NCBI GenBank assembly: GCA_029262065.1
Contig: JAJDAC010000004.1
Span: 1 to 41,648 of the forward strand
Source of the DNA: Candidatus Krumholzibacteriota bacterium
Lineage (GTDB): Bacteria > Krumholzibacteriota > Krumholzibacteriia > JAJRXK01
Length of the DNA: 41,648 nt
Direction: 5' to 3'
The stretch's first letter is position 1, and the number at the start of each line of letters is the position of its first letter. Under the pieces are notes generated by a model, which saw only the letters and a program-made list of their open reading frames with translations, was not told the DNA's origin and ran no database searches. The translations under genes were made by a program, and so were the position numbers. Below are positions 33,312 through 41,648 of this stretch, piece by piece.

Positions 33312-34200
33312 CGCGCTCTCCGGTGGTGGGCAACACGCCAGCCTCCCACTGCTCGACTTTGCGTTGCTGCAGCTCGGCGTCTTGGGTCTGGATGCGTCGG
33401 TCGGCCAGCACGCGGGTCGACGGCGAAACGCGCCGGCCGCGTTGCACATCAGCCTCGATGCTGCCGTCGGCCAGGGATATGACCCGCTCGCCGTACTGCT
33501 TCACCATGAGGTGATCGTGCGTGGTCATGACCACGGCCGTGCCGCCGGCGTTGATCCGGAACAGGATATCCAACACGTCCTGGCTCACTTCGGGATCCAG
33601 GTTTCCCGTGGGTTCGTCGGCCAACAGAATCTTGGGACGGTTGACGATGGCTCGGGCAATAGCCACGCGCTGTTGTTCGCCACCGCTGAGGGTCCGCGCC
33701 TTCTGCTTGCGCTTGTGGTACAGCCCCACCCAGTTCAACACCTGCGCCACGTTGCGCTTGATGTCGGCGCTGGGCACTCCCACCACCATCTGGGCAAACG
33801 CCACGTTGTCGAACACGCTACGTTCGTCGATAAGGCGGAAATCCTGGAACACCATGCCGATTTCACGCCGCAGTAGTGGTATCTGTTTGCGCTTCATGCG
33901 GGTGCTCAGGAAATTACCCACCATGACCTGACCGCTGGTGGGAAACTCGTCCATGGTGATAAGCCGCAGAACACTGCTCTTGCCCGCGCCTGAGGCGCCC
34001 ACCACGAACAGGAATTCACCGTTGTTCACCTGGAACGAAACATCGTTCAGCGCGCGATAGCGGCCGTAGTCCAGGTCGACGTGATAGAACGAGATAACCG
34101 CGCGATGATCAATGACGCGCGGGGCGGAGTCGCCCGAAGGGTTGTTTGGCTCGAGTTGTTGGCCCATGGACCCGTGGCGGGGTTTGAGGCGACGGCGCAT
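33304..34200 (-). CDS. ftsE: Cell-division ATPase FtsE
   Basis: A 298-residue ABC ATPase. The core has Walker A (GASGAGKSS), the Q-loop (GMVFQDFRLI), the signature LSGGEQQRVAIARAIV, Walker B (ILLADEPTGNLD) and the switch His (TTHD). The order ftsE-ftsX-envC makes the identity firm. There are about 35 extra N-terminal residues before the normal FtsE start (AVISFYHVDLDYG) and an extra C-terminal tail of about 50 residues rich in Arg and Gln (VQRGRRVSPSTRVLADRRIQ). The start is uncertain: ATGs at 34200 and 34167 both lack a Shine-Dalgarno. A 24-bp hairpin (34210-34233) lies directly upstream. Confidence 0.93.
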   Translation of the reverse strand: MRRRLKPRHGSMGQQLEPNNPSGDSAPRVIDHRAVISFYHVDLDYGRYRALNDVSFQVNNGEFLFVVGASGAGKSSVLRLITMDEFPTSGQVMVGNFLSTRMKRKQIPLLRREIGMVFQDFRLIDERSVFDNVAFAQMVVGVPSADIKRNVAQVLNWVGLYHKRKQKARTLSGGEQQRVAIARAIVNRPKILLADEPTGNLDPEVSQDVLDILFRINAGGTAVVMTTHDHLMVKQYGERVISLADGSIEADVQRGRRVSPSTRVLADRRIQTQDAELQQRKVEQWEAGVLPTTGERDV

Positions 34201-34209
34201 TTGACGCGG

Positions 34210-34233
34210 GAGCCGGAATCCTGCACCCGGCTC
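34210..34233 (-). other. Hairpin just upstream of ftsE
   Basis: GAGCCGG and CCGGCTC form a perfect 7-bp stem with a 10-base loop in the 74-bp gap between the SurA-like gene and ftsE. No T tract follows, so it is not a normal terminator. It might be an mRNA processing or translation-control element. Confidence 0.3.
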
Positions 34234-34274
34234 GACATTGTCAGCTCAGTATTGCAACAACAAGGCCATCCCTG

Positions 34275-35669
34275 TCACGCCTTGATGTTCATATAGAACC
34301 TGTCGCGGAGTCCGGCGATGAAGCCCTTCAGCTCCGCTTCGATTTTCCGCTCGGTGATGATCTGGCGCAAACGGGGCTCCACCTCCTCGAACGACAGAGC
34401 CTCGCCCTCGGCCTTCTCGGTGACCTTCAGGATGAAATAGCCCGAGCTGGCCTCGATCGGTTCGCTGACCTGACCCTCGTCGAGGTTCTGAACGGCCTCG
34501 ATGAACTGCGGGTTCAGACGGTCGAATGTGAATTCTCCCAGGTCGCCGCCGCGGTCACGGGTCGAGGGATCATCGGAGTGGACCCTGGCCAATTCGGCAA
34601 AGTCCTGACCAGCAGCGGCCAATTCCCACACCTTGCGGGCCCGCTCCAGGGCCGCGGCCCGATCCGACTCGCCAACCTCCAGGCGCAACATGATCTGGCG
34701 CAGCTCGACCTCGGTGTCGGTCTTGGATTCCAACCTCAAGAGGTGCAAGCCGATTTCGGTCTGAACCCAATCGCTGACCTCGCCCACGTTGAGCTTCCAG
34801 GCCGCGTCGTCCAGCGCCGTGCTGAAGAGGTCCCCGCGCGCGAACGACCCAATGAGCCCGCCACGTCCGGCGTTGGGACCCTGGGAGAACTGACGCGCCG
34901 TCTCGTCGAAGGAGATCCCCGCGTCGAGCTGCTGCTGAATGGCAGTCATGCCCTCCTGAAGCCGGTCCTGCGCATCGGTCGAGAGCTGGGGCACGATCAG
35001 GATGTTCGCCAACCGCAGGGAAGCGGGCTTGCTGGGAAACTGGTCCTGATTCTCGTCGTAGAACGTTCGTACCTCGGTATCGAGGACCTCGACCTTGGGC
35101 CGAATGTGGATGTTGATCATCCGGCTGGTGTAGAAACGGTTGCGATTCAACTCGCGGTGTCTGGCCTCGAGATCGTTGAAGGTCATTCCCAGTCGCTGCA
35201 GTTCCTGTTCCAGCGCGCTGCGTGTGCCGAAGCGGTCTATCAGGCTCTGAAGGTCCTGCGCCACGGCGTTTTCGAGTTCATCTTCGGAAATCTCGATGCC
35301 GTCGACCTTGGCCTGGGCCACCAGGAACTTCACCTCGACCAGTCGATCGAGCATTTTCTGGCGCACCTCGACGGGATTGTCAGGAATCTCCACACCGTTG
35401 GTTTGGGCTTCGAAACGGTAGCTTTCGATCTCTCGCTCAAGGTCACTCAGCAGAATGCACTCTTCGTCCACCACGGCCACCACTCGGTCGACCAGTTGGG
35501 GACTCGCGCCAGCCTCGGTGGGCGGCGCGACACTGTCTGGTGCGGACTCAGGGCGCCCTGTTTCTTCGGTCGGCAGCTGTGGGTCCGTAACCTGCGCCAA
35601 GACCGCGGCCGGTAGTAGAGCCACGACCAACAGGCCCGACAGGGCCAGATTTCCGACGTTGCGCGTCAC
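34275..35669 (-). CDS. surA: SurA-like periplasmic chaperone with two parvulin domains
   Basis: A 464-residue protein. The GTG start overlaps the stop of the preceding parvulin lipoprotein by 4 bp (GTGA) and begins a signal peptide ending VLAQ. A Pro/Glu-rich linker leads to the SurA N-domain (LVDRVVAVVDEECILLSDLEREI). Two parvulin domains follow: about 210-315 (ANILIVPQL, FDETARQFSQGPNAGRGGLIG, GLHLLRLES) and about 320-425 (ELRQIMLRL, FAELARVHSDDPSTRDRGGDLGEF, SGYFILKVTEK). SurA helps outer-membrane proteins reach BAM. The domain order matches E. coli SurA, though the linker makes it longer. An in-frame extension to 35783 lies inside the neighbouring gene and was rejected. Confidence 0.92.
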   Translation of the reverse strand: MTRNVGNLALSGLLVVALLPAAVLAQVTDPQLPTEETGRPESAPDSVAPPTEAGASPQLVDRVVAVVDEECILLSDLEREIESYRFEAQTNGVEIPDNPVEVRQKMLDRLVEVKFLVAQAKVDGIEISEDELENAVAQDLQSLIDRFGTRSALEQELQRLGMTFNDLEARHRELNRNRFYTSRMINIHIRPKVEVLDTEVRTFYDENQDQFPSKPASLRLANILIVPQLSTDAQDRLQEGMTAIQQQLDAGISFDETARQFSQGPNAGRGGLIGSFARGDLFSTALDDAAWKLNVGEVSDWVQTEIGLHLLRLESKTDTEVELRQIMLRLEVGESDRAAALERARKVWELAAAGQDFAELARVHSDDPSTRDRGGDLGEFTFDRLNPQFIEAVQNLDEGQVSEPIEASSGYFILKVTEKAEGEALSFEEVEPRLRQIITERKIEAELKGFIAGLRDRFYMNIKA

Positions 35670-37420
35670 GAAGGGGAGTTTCCGAACAGGCGATCCAGTT
35701 CCTCGCCGACCGGCGCCGTGGGTTCGAAGATGGCCTTGTCGAGGGCATCGGGATACCGACGAATGAACATGCCTGACTTCCATTCTTCCACTCTCTGTTT
35801 GAACAACGCTTCCTCACGCTCGCCCTTGAGACGGTTACCCACGGGCAACTGCACCTGTTCGTAGCTTGGCTGACGGCCCTCGTTCAGTTCGGCGCAGCGG
35901 ACGATGAGCCACTGACCTGGCTGAACTTCGCGGGGAAACGTGATCTCGCCCTCGTTCTCCAACGAAAACACCATTTCGTGGTACACGCTATGGGTATGCT
36001 CGGTTTCGGCCGAGAACGTCCCCATGTCACCCTTCTTTTGCAGCACCTCGCCCGGCGTGCCGTACATGGCCAGAAGGTCGCCCCAGGCCTCGCCGTTGAG
36101 GGCTTTTTCGCGCGCCGCGAGAGCTTCTTGCTCGGTCGATGCAATGAGGGCTTCGGCACGGCGGTGCTCATGGACAAAGAACTCGTCCTTGATTTCTTCC
36201 CAGTAGGCCTTGAGTTCTTCGGGTGAGATCCGAATCTGGTCGCGAACCATCTCTTCGTGCAGGCGCGTTACCAGACTCTCCTCGCGACGGTTCTTGAACT
36301 GGTCGAGGTAGGCCACCGAATCCATGAAGCCACGATCCTTGGCTGCCACCGGCAACATCTCGCGGATCGCGATTTCCTGCAGATGCCGACGCAGTCCGGC
36401 CACCCGGCGATCCTGACGCGGGCGCCCAAAGACCGACAGCTCGTTGTAGTAGTCGAAGTAGCGACGTAGCGTCCACGCCTGATCGTGGTAACGCATGAGC
36501 TCCATATCCATATTGGCCGGAGCCAGATTCAAGGGCAGGAGCTCTTCTCTGGGCGTCGGCGGGTCGAGCGGTGCGTCCGGCGGCAGCGCTTCCCACACCA
36601 CCCGCATCGCGTCGAGATCCAACTCGAAGTTGTAGTCTTCGAACATGCCCAGGATGAATTGCTTGGTGAGCAACGCGTCCTTGCGCTTGCGGATGCTCGC
36701 CATCACCTCTTCGCGCATCTCGTCGAGAGGGCGAACCCGTTCCATCTCCTGACCATCGACGCGAACCACGAAATAGCCGTAGCTGGTTTCGATCGGTTGG
36801 CTTACCTCACCCACCGCCAAGTCGAATACGACGAGCTCGAAGTCATCGACCACGGTGCCGTATCGCAGCGTGTTGGTGTACTGACCATCCTGCGAACCCA
36901 GGCTCAGGCGATCACCGACGGCACGCCAGTCTTCGCCGCCGTCCACCAGGCGCCGGGCTTCCACCGCGTCGGACTCCCAATCGAAAAGCATGTAGCTGAT
37001 CTTCAACGCACGGGCAAAGTTGTCGTAGTAGTCGATGATCTCCTCCTCGGAGACCTCGATCGCCTCGCCGCGTACCGCCCGTCGCATGTCGGCCACGGCG
37101 GCGAAGTCGGCCACGGCCTTCGCCTGCTGATCGGCCGATCCGTCTTCGGCAAAGCCCAGTTCCTCGGCTTTGATCGCCATGACCTCTTTGTTGATCATGA
37201 TCTCAAGCAAATCGAGCCGGCCATCGCGCGTATTGATGTTCGCGGGCAGGAACTGAGGGTCCATGTTGTTCATCTTGTGCTCGAAGTACTCCAACGTAAT
37301 CACGCGGTCTTCGATTTCGGCGACTTTGACCTCGCTCTTTTCCGGGCTGGAGCAGGCCACCATCGAAACGATGGACAGCAGCACCACCAGGGCGAGCGAC
37401 GCGGGGCGAACAGAAACCAT
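35666..37420 (-). CDS. Large parvulin-type peptidyl-prolyl isomerase lipoprotein
   Basis: A 584-residue protein. The ATG at 37420 has AAGGAG 10 bases upstream. A signal peptide ends MVACSS, with Met at -3 of the lipobox, so lipid attachment is likely but not certain. Two parvulin-like units are seen. The first (about 135-245) runs from LKISYMLFDWESDAVEARRLV to VSQPIETSYGYFVVRVDG. The second (about 400-530) runs from HRRAEALIASTEQEALAAREKAL to VQPGQWLIVRCAE and has weaker active-site features. It probably folds exported proteins at the inner or outer membrane. It lies between mfd (33 bp) and the SurA-like gene (4-bp overlap), so two PPIase-type chaperones are made from one message. A GTG at 37447 is an alternative start. 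Confidence 0.85.
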   Translation of the reverse strand: MVSVRPASLALVVLLSIVSMVACSSPEKSEVKVAEIEDRVITLEYFEHKMNNMDPQFLPANINTRDGRLDLLEIMINKEVMAIKAEELGFAEDGSADQQAKAVADFAAVADMRRAVRGEAIEVSEEEIIDYYDNFARALKISYMLFDWESDAVEARRLVDGGEDWRAVGDRLSLGSQDGQYTNTLRYGTVVDDFELVVFDLAVGEVSQPIETSYGYFVVRVDGQEMERVRPLDEMREEVMASIRKRKDALLTKQFILGMFEDYNFELDLDAMRVVWEALPPDAPLDPPTPREELLPLNLAPANMDMELMRYHDQAWTLRRYFDYYNELSVFGRPRQDRRVAGLRRHLQEIAIREMLPVAAKDRGFMDSVAYLDQFKNRREESLVTRLHEEMVRDQIRISPEELKAYWEEIKDEFFVHEHRRAEALIASTEQEALAAREKALNGEAWGDLLAMYGTPGEVLQKKGDMGTFSAETEHTHSVYHEMVFSLENEGEITFPREVQPGQWLIVRCAELNEGRQPSYEQVQLPVGNRLKGEREEALFKQRVEEWKSGMFIRRYPDALDKAIFEPTAPVGEELDRLFGNSPS

Positions 37421-37453
37421 GGAAATCAGACTCCTTGCGAAGGCCACGACACG

Positions 37454-40400
37454 TCAGCGTGCGGACTTCTTAACTCTTTGATTTTGTGTGTCTTCGAGAA
37501 CTGCAGAGGCCAGGCGTTCCAGCACGACGAGCGCGGCGGAAAGCCAGGTCTCGCGAGAGGCCTCAGCTGTCATTTCAAGCCGTTGCACCGCATTGAACGT
37601 CAGCCGGGGTTTTCCGGTTCCGACCAATTGTTTGAGGGTAGTGGAGTCGGGCTGGCGATCGCCAGCGAAAACCATGCGAACACCGTGGCGAAGCCCCTTG
37701 ATCTCGTCGATTCCGCCAAGTAGCGCCCTCAGCTTCAATCGCGTGATATCCACCAGGGCCGCGACCGGCGGAGGGGGAGGCCCAAAACGGTCCCGTAGTT
37801 CCGCGGCGAGGCCGTCCAGCTGACGTTCGTCACTCACCCGGCCAAGTTCACGATACCAGCGCAATTTGGCCTCGGGGTCGGCCACGTACTCGTCGGGCAG
37901 GAACGCCGACACCCGCAGGTCCACTTTCACGTCCTGGAGCTTGGGCAAGCCTTCGCCCTTGAGCGCGAGAATCTCTTCTTCCAGCAGCTTGCAGTACAGG
38001 TCAAACCCGATCGCGGCGATGTGCCCGTGTTGGGTATCGCCCAGGATGTTGCCAGCCCCGCGAATCTCGAGATCGCGCATGGCCACGTGGTAGCCACTGC
38101 CCAGGTCGGTGAATTCCTGAATGGCGGCCAACCTCCGCCGGGCGTCCGGGCTGAGAGTGAGCCCCGTGGGTACCAGCAGATGCGCGTAGGCCTGATGCCG
38201 ACTGCGGCCCACCCGGCCACGCAACTGGTACAGCTGGCTCAGCCCAAACCGGTCGGCGCGGTCGATGATGATCGTATTCACGTTCGGCATGTCGAGACCG
38301 CTCTCGATGATCATGGTGGTGACGAGCACGTCATACTCGTTCTCCAGGAAGTCGCGCATGATCTCTTCGAGTTGCATCTCGCTCATCTGCCCGTGGGCTA
38401 CGCAGACCTTGGCCTCGGGTACGGTCTTGCGTACCAACGCGGCCATGGCGTCGATGGTCTCGACCCGATTGTGCACGAAGAACACCTGCCCGCCGCGATG
38501 CATCTCACGCAGGATTGCCTCGGCGATCAACGCTTCGTCGAACGCAGCTACTTCGGTGTGGATGGGAAGGCGATCTCGCGGCGGCGTGGCGATGATCGAC
38601 ATGTCGCGCGTACCCATGAGGGACAGGTACAAGGTTCGTGGAATTGGCGTGGCCGAGAGCGTGAGCACGTCCACCTGCTTGCGCATTTCCTTCAGGCGCT
38701 CCTTGTGGCGCACGCCGAAACGCTGTTCCTCATCGACGATCAGTAATCCCAGATCCTTGAAGCCTACGTCGCGGCTGAGGAGTCGGTGCGTACCAATGAG
38801 GATATCGACTTCGCCCGCGGTCGATCGCGCCGTGGTTTCCTTCTGTTCGGCCGGTGACTTGAATCGACTCAACACCTCCACCTTGACCGGGTAGTCACGC
38901 AGTCGCTGCGAAAACGTCTCACCGTGTTGCTCGGCCAACAGCGTCGTGGGGCACAGGACCGCCACCTGCTTGCCGTCCATCACCGCCTTGAACGCGGCTC
39001 GCATGGCCACTTCGGTTTTCCCGAACCCCACGTCGCCACACACCAAACGATCCATCGGCCGCGACTGTTCCATGTCGGCCTTGATCGCGGCTACCGAAGT
39101 CAGCTGATCGGGGGTTTCCTCGTGCACGAACGAATCTTCCATTTCGCGCTGGTAGTGACCGTCGGGCTCGTAGGCATGCCCCGGAAGCGACGCTCGCGCG
39201 GCGTACAATGTCAGCAGCTCCTGAGCCATGACCTGGATGGCCTTGCGAGCCCGCTTCTTGACGCGATCCCACTGGCCGCCACCCAGTTTGTGCAGCGTGG
39301 GCTCGTCCTGCTCTCCCAGCTCATAGCGTTCCACCAACTGCAGCTTGTCGGTGGGAACGTAGAGCCGGTCCTTCTCGGCGTATTCGATGAGCAGGCATTC
39401 CGACTCGACGCCCTCGGCGGTAATGCGTCGCAGACCCAGGAATCGGCCGATGCCGTGATCCACATGGACGCAGTAGTCACCCGAACGCAACGCGCTTGGA
39501 TCGGCGATCCGCCCGGCGCCGCGAAACCGTGCGCGGCGCGAAGTGCGGCGATACCGATCGAACAGTTCATGATCGGTGAACACGGCCAACTGTGCACCAC
39601 GCCAAACGAATCCGCGGCTGATGGAACCCAGTCGGATTTCGGGTGCCTGCATCGCAAGGTCCGCGGACTGCTCAGACACCAGTTCGCGCAGTCGATCCGC
39701 CTGCCCCTTGTTGTCGCAGAACAGAATACTTTGCAGCCCCTTTTCACCCAGGGCCGCCGACTGTTCGAGCAACGCGGCCACGTCACCGTTGCCCTTGGCC
39801 TGCGCGGTCACTTTCGCGGGCACCGGTTTCACTTTGGCCGGTGGCCCCAGACCGTCGCCACCGGAAACGATGAGATCCCCCGTCCAGATCGTGGAGAATG
39901 CCTGGGCCTGGCGAGCCAAGTCGGCCGTCGGAGCGATCAGTTCATGGGTGTCGGGAACCGGATCCCCCCGCTTCACGCGCTCGGCGCGCATGCGAGTGGT
40001 CTCGCTTTCGATGTCTTCGTTGCGCTCGTTCAGAGCTTCGGTGTCGAACCAGACGAGCGTGGCGTCATCATCCAGATAATCGAGGTAGGTCACCTGCGGG
40101 TGGAAGAACGGTGCAAGGCCTTCCAACCCGGCGAAGTGCAGACGATCCTGCAATCGCTCCATCAGATCGGTTCGGTCGTCCTCGGTGACCTCGGCGTGGG
40201 CCTCCACGCGCGCCATGGCATCGACAAGGTGGTCATCGTCCATGAGCAACGGCGCGGCGGGAATTATGGTGGCGCGCTCAAGGACGTCCCGACTGCGCTG
40301 GTCGGTGGGGTCGAAGGTGCGGATGGATTCAATTTCGTCGCCGATCAGTTCGATCCGGAGGGGCAACCCATGGCTGGGGCTATAGACATCGATCAACCCA

Positions 40401-40963
40401 CCGCGCAGAGCCATATCGCCCGGCTGTTCGACGACCCCGCCGGGCCTGTACCCCATCATGGACAACCACTCACCGAAGTCTTCGGTATCGACCTCTTCAC
40501 CCACCGCCAATTCGCGTCGGCCCCGCGCCAATGTGGCTCGAGACATGACCTTGTGTCGGAGGCCATAGATGGTGGTAACGAAGATGCCCGGTATCTTGCG
40601 ATCCAATAGGTCCAGACCGGCCTGGACACTGGCCTGGATCTCGCGCGTGGGCGACTTCCGGTCGAACGGAAGGATCTCGAGTTCGGGCAGATAGGAGACG
40701 CTGGCCACATTCCAGGTCTCGAGGTCATCGCACAGCGCTTCGGCCGTGGCCAGATCGGGCGCGACCACCAGCCAGGTCCCGCCCCGATGACGATACGCGC
40801 TGGCCAGCAGTGCCGAACCCGAAGCCCCCGCCAGCCCCGACACAGCCAGACGTAACGCTCCGCCGGAGGCCGCGACACTGGCGAGGCCTTCCACGGCGGT
40901 CACGCCGTCGAGAAGCTCTTCCAGGGGAACGAGCTGCTCAGTTGAATCTTCCGGTCGATCCAT
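37454..40963 (-). CDS. mfd: Transcription-repair coupling factor Mfd
   Basis: A 1169-residue protein, normal for Mfd. The N-terminal UvrB-like part (about 1-330) is followed by the RNA polymerase interaction domain (DYCVHVDHGIGRFLGL, ECLLIEYAEKDRLYVP, about 480-545) and a RecG-like translocase: Walker A GDVGFGKTE near 645, DEEQ box (VDEEQRFGV) near 743, LSATPIPRTL, and motif VI-type QLRGRVGRSRHQAYAHL. A TRCF C-terminal domain follows (DLRVSAFLPDEYV). Mfd removes RNA polymerase stalled at DNA lesions and brings in UvrA. It is the first gene of the long minus-strand series. The region upstream is unreliable contig end, so its promoter cannot be read. Confidence 0.97.
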   Translation of the reverse strand: MDRPEDSTEQLVPLEELLDGVTAVEGLASVAASGGALRLAVSGLAGASGSALLASAYRHRGGTWLVVAPDLATAEALCDDLETWNVASVSYLPELEILPFDRKSPTREIQASVQAGLDLLDRKIPGIFVTTIYGLRHKVMSRATLARGRRELAVGEEVDTEDFGEWLSMMGYRPGGVVEQPGDMALRGGLIDVYSPSHGLPLRIELIGDEIESIRTFDPTDQRSRDVLERATIIPAAPLLMDDDHLVDAMARVEAHAEVTEDDRTDLMERLQDRLHFAGLEGLAPFFHPQVTYLDYLDDDATLVWFDTEALNERNEDIESETTRMRAERVKRGDPVPDTHELIAPTADLARQAQAFSTIWTGDLIVSGGDGLGPPAKVKPVPAKVTAQAKGNGDVAALLEQSAALGEKGLQSILFCDNKGQADRLRELVSEQSADLAMQAPEIRLGSISRGFVWRGAQLAVFTDHELFDRYRRTSRRARFRGAGRIADPSALRSGDYCVHVDHGIGRFLGLRRITAEGVESECLLIEYAEKDRLYVPTDKLQLVERYELGEQDEPTLHKLGGGQWDRVKKRARKAIQVMAQELLTLYAARASLPGHAYEPDGHYQREMEDSFVHEETPDQLTSVAAIKADMEQSRPMDRLVCGDVGFGKTEVAMRAAFKAVMDGKQVAVLCPTTLLAEQHGETFSQRLRDYPVKVEVLSRFKSPAEQKETTARSTAGEVDILIGTHRLLSRDVGFKDLGLLIVDEEQRFGVRHKERLKEMRKQVDVLTLSATPIPRTLYLSLMGTRDMSIIATPPRDRLPIHTEVAAFDEALIAEAILREMHRGGQVFFVHNRVETIDAMAALVRKTVPEAKVCVAHGQMSEMQLEEIMRDFLENEYDVLVTTMIIESGLDMPNVNTIIIDRADRFGLSQLYQLRGRVGRSRHQAYAHLLVPTGLTLSPDARRRLAAIQEFTDLGSGYHVAMRDLEIRGAGNILGDTQHGHIAAIGFDLYCKLLEEEILALKGEGLPKLQDVKVDLRVSAFLPDEYVADPEAKLRWYRELGRVSDERQLDGLAAELRDRFGPPPPPVAALVDITRLKLRALLGGIDEIKGLRHGVRMVFAGDRQPDSTTLKQLVGTGKPRLTFNAVQRLEMTAEASRETWLSAALVVLERLASAVLEDTQNQRVKKSAR

Positions 40964-41648
40964 AGGTTCGAGTTCCCGCCGCGATTTGGCGGAGGAGGAA
41001 GGTATCTACGACCGGGGTTGGTGACAACCCCCCTGCGGCGGGGGGCCGGGGAGATTGCCGGGCGGGGATTCGGCGGGGAGGCCGGGGCGCGTGAATATGT
41101 CTCGCTGCGCTAAGCCGCACTCCCCCCTGGCCGCGGCGGGCTGTTGTTTGTTTGGGGGTTGGTGTAGGCGGCCAGGGGGTCGTTTGCGGAACCGCGCCGC
41201 GATAAATATACACCCGCCCCTAGTCCCGAGGTAGGGGGGCGGGGAGCATAGATCCTGCGGAGTGTTTCTGCGGCTAGGCCCGCTCTGAATGAACATAGAG
41301 TATTGCCGAACAACCCGGGACTGGCCCAGCTAGGACCAACGAGGCAGGAACCATGTCCCCGGCGCTCTCCCGCGGTGACCGGCCCATGTGCGGCTAGTTC
41401 GCGGGCAGGCGAAGCGAGAAGGCATCCCTTCCCAGCGAGCCGGCCGCCCATCTCGGGACGAGGGGCGGGGGGGGGGGGGGGGGGGGGGGGTGCCCCCCCC
41501 CCCGCCCCCCCGCCGCCCCCCCCCGCCCAGCTGCCCGACGTTGGCACCGGGATAGAACTCGCCCGCGCGGTGCCGTTGGGTGTCAGCGCGCTGGCAACGT
41601 CATCTGTGCGCGCGTGGCACGCACGGGGCCAGTGGACAGGCAGTCTGG
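40964..41648. other. Contig-end region without credible genes; 24-base G run
   Basis: I see no gene, tRNA or clear promoter in these 685 bases. The frames present are GC-rich and full of Pro, Gly and Arg. From 41462 to about 41528 the sequence is a run of Gs (24 uninterrupted at 41467-41490) followed by C tracts. This is more like sequencing or assembly error at a contig end than biology. Confidence 0.75.

Noticed and set aside
40955-40985. A GGTTCGAGTTCC stretch like a tRNA T-loop at the mfd start
   Set aside because: The flanks do not pair as a T-stem, no acceptor, D or anticodon arms are found, and it overlaps the mfd start codon.
41006-41547. Minus-strand frames upstream of mfd
   Set aside because: The products are Pro/Gly/Arg runs, partly made by the G and C homopolymers, with no ribosome binding site or domain.

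Overview
The window reads as one end of a chromosomal contig from a high-GC, Gram-negative, probably uncultured bacterium. Diderm architecture is clear from SurA-like and lipoprotein parvulins, an outer-membrane beta-barrel protein, lipobox lipoproteins, FtsEX-EnvC and SecDF. The DUF4159/DUF4175/TPR block and a secreted family often mislabelled 'asparagine synthetase B' point towards the FCB side of the tree (Eisenbacteria-, Krumholzibacteriota- or Gemmatimonadota-like lineages). This placement is an inference from gene content; there is no rRNA in the window. Every gene but one lies on the minus strand, so the text below follows transcription from high to low coordinates.

41648-40964: a junk-like contig end with a 24-base G run and C-rich tracts, and no credible gene. 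40963-25657: a long, tightly packed gene series: mfd, a two-domain parvulin lipoprotein, a SurA-like chaperone, ftsE, ftsX, envC (LytM domain with its zinc ligands lost), holB, tatD, rsmA, a beta-barrel outer-membrane protein of no recognised family, and a small lipoprotein. Many junctions are 4-13 bp overlaps. 25574-20655: a second small lipoprotein that looks like a diverged paralogue of the first (own promoter, strong terminator), a divergent polysaccharide deacetylase, then secD-secF. secD-secF has a near-consensus promoter, but an intrinsic-terminator-like hairpin with seven Ts lies between that promoter and the secD ATG.

20562-8049: an envelope cluster of a 1528-residue multi-membrane histidine kinase, DUF4159, a 1305-residue DUF4175-like coiled-coil protein with a Ser/Glu repeat tract, a secreted TPR protein and a secreted protein of unknown role. 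The last four are joined by an excellent ribosome binding site or by 4-bp overlaps. The MoxR ATPase and DUF58 genes that often accompany DUF4159/DUF4175 are absent from the window. 8009-7718: a very small zinc-ribbon gene with its own promoter, convergent with the only plus-strand gene, a CPBP intramembrane protease (6858-7709).

6802-4206: nnr (NAD(P)HX repair) overlapping tsaD (t6A tRNA modification). 4034-1: a REC-GGDEF response regulator (GGDDF variant) followed by a membrane histidine kinase fused to GAF and HD-GYP domains, cut by the window start. These two genes look like a linked phosphorelay and c-di-GMP module. No tRNA, rRNA, CRISPR array, insertion sequence or prophage gene was seen.
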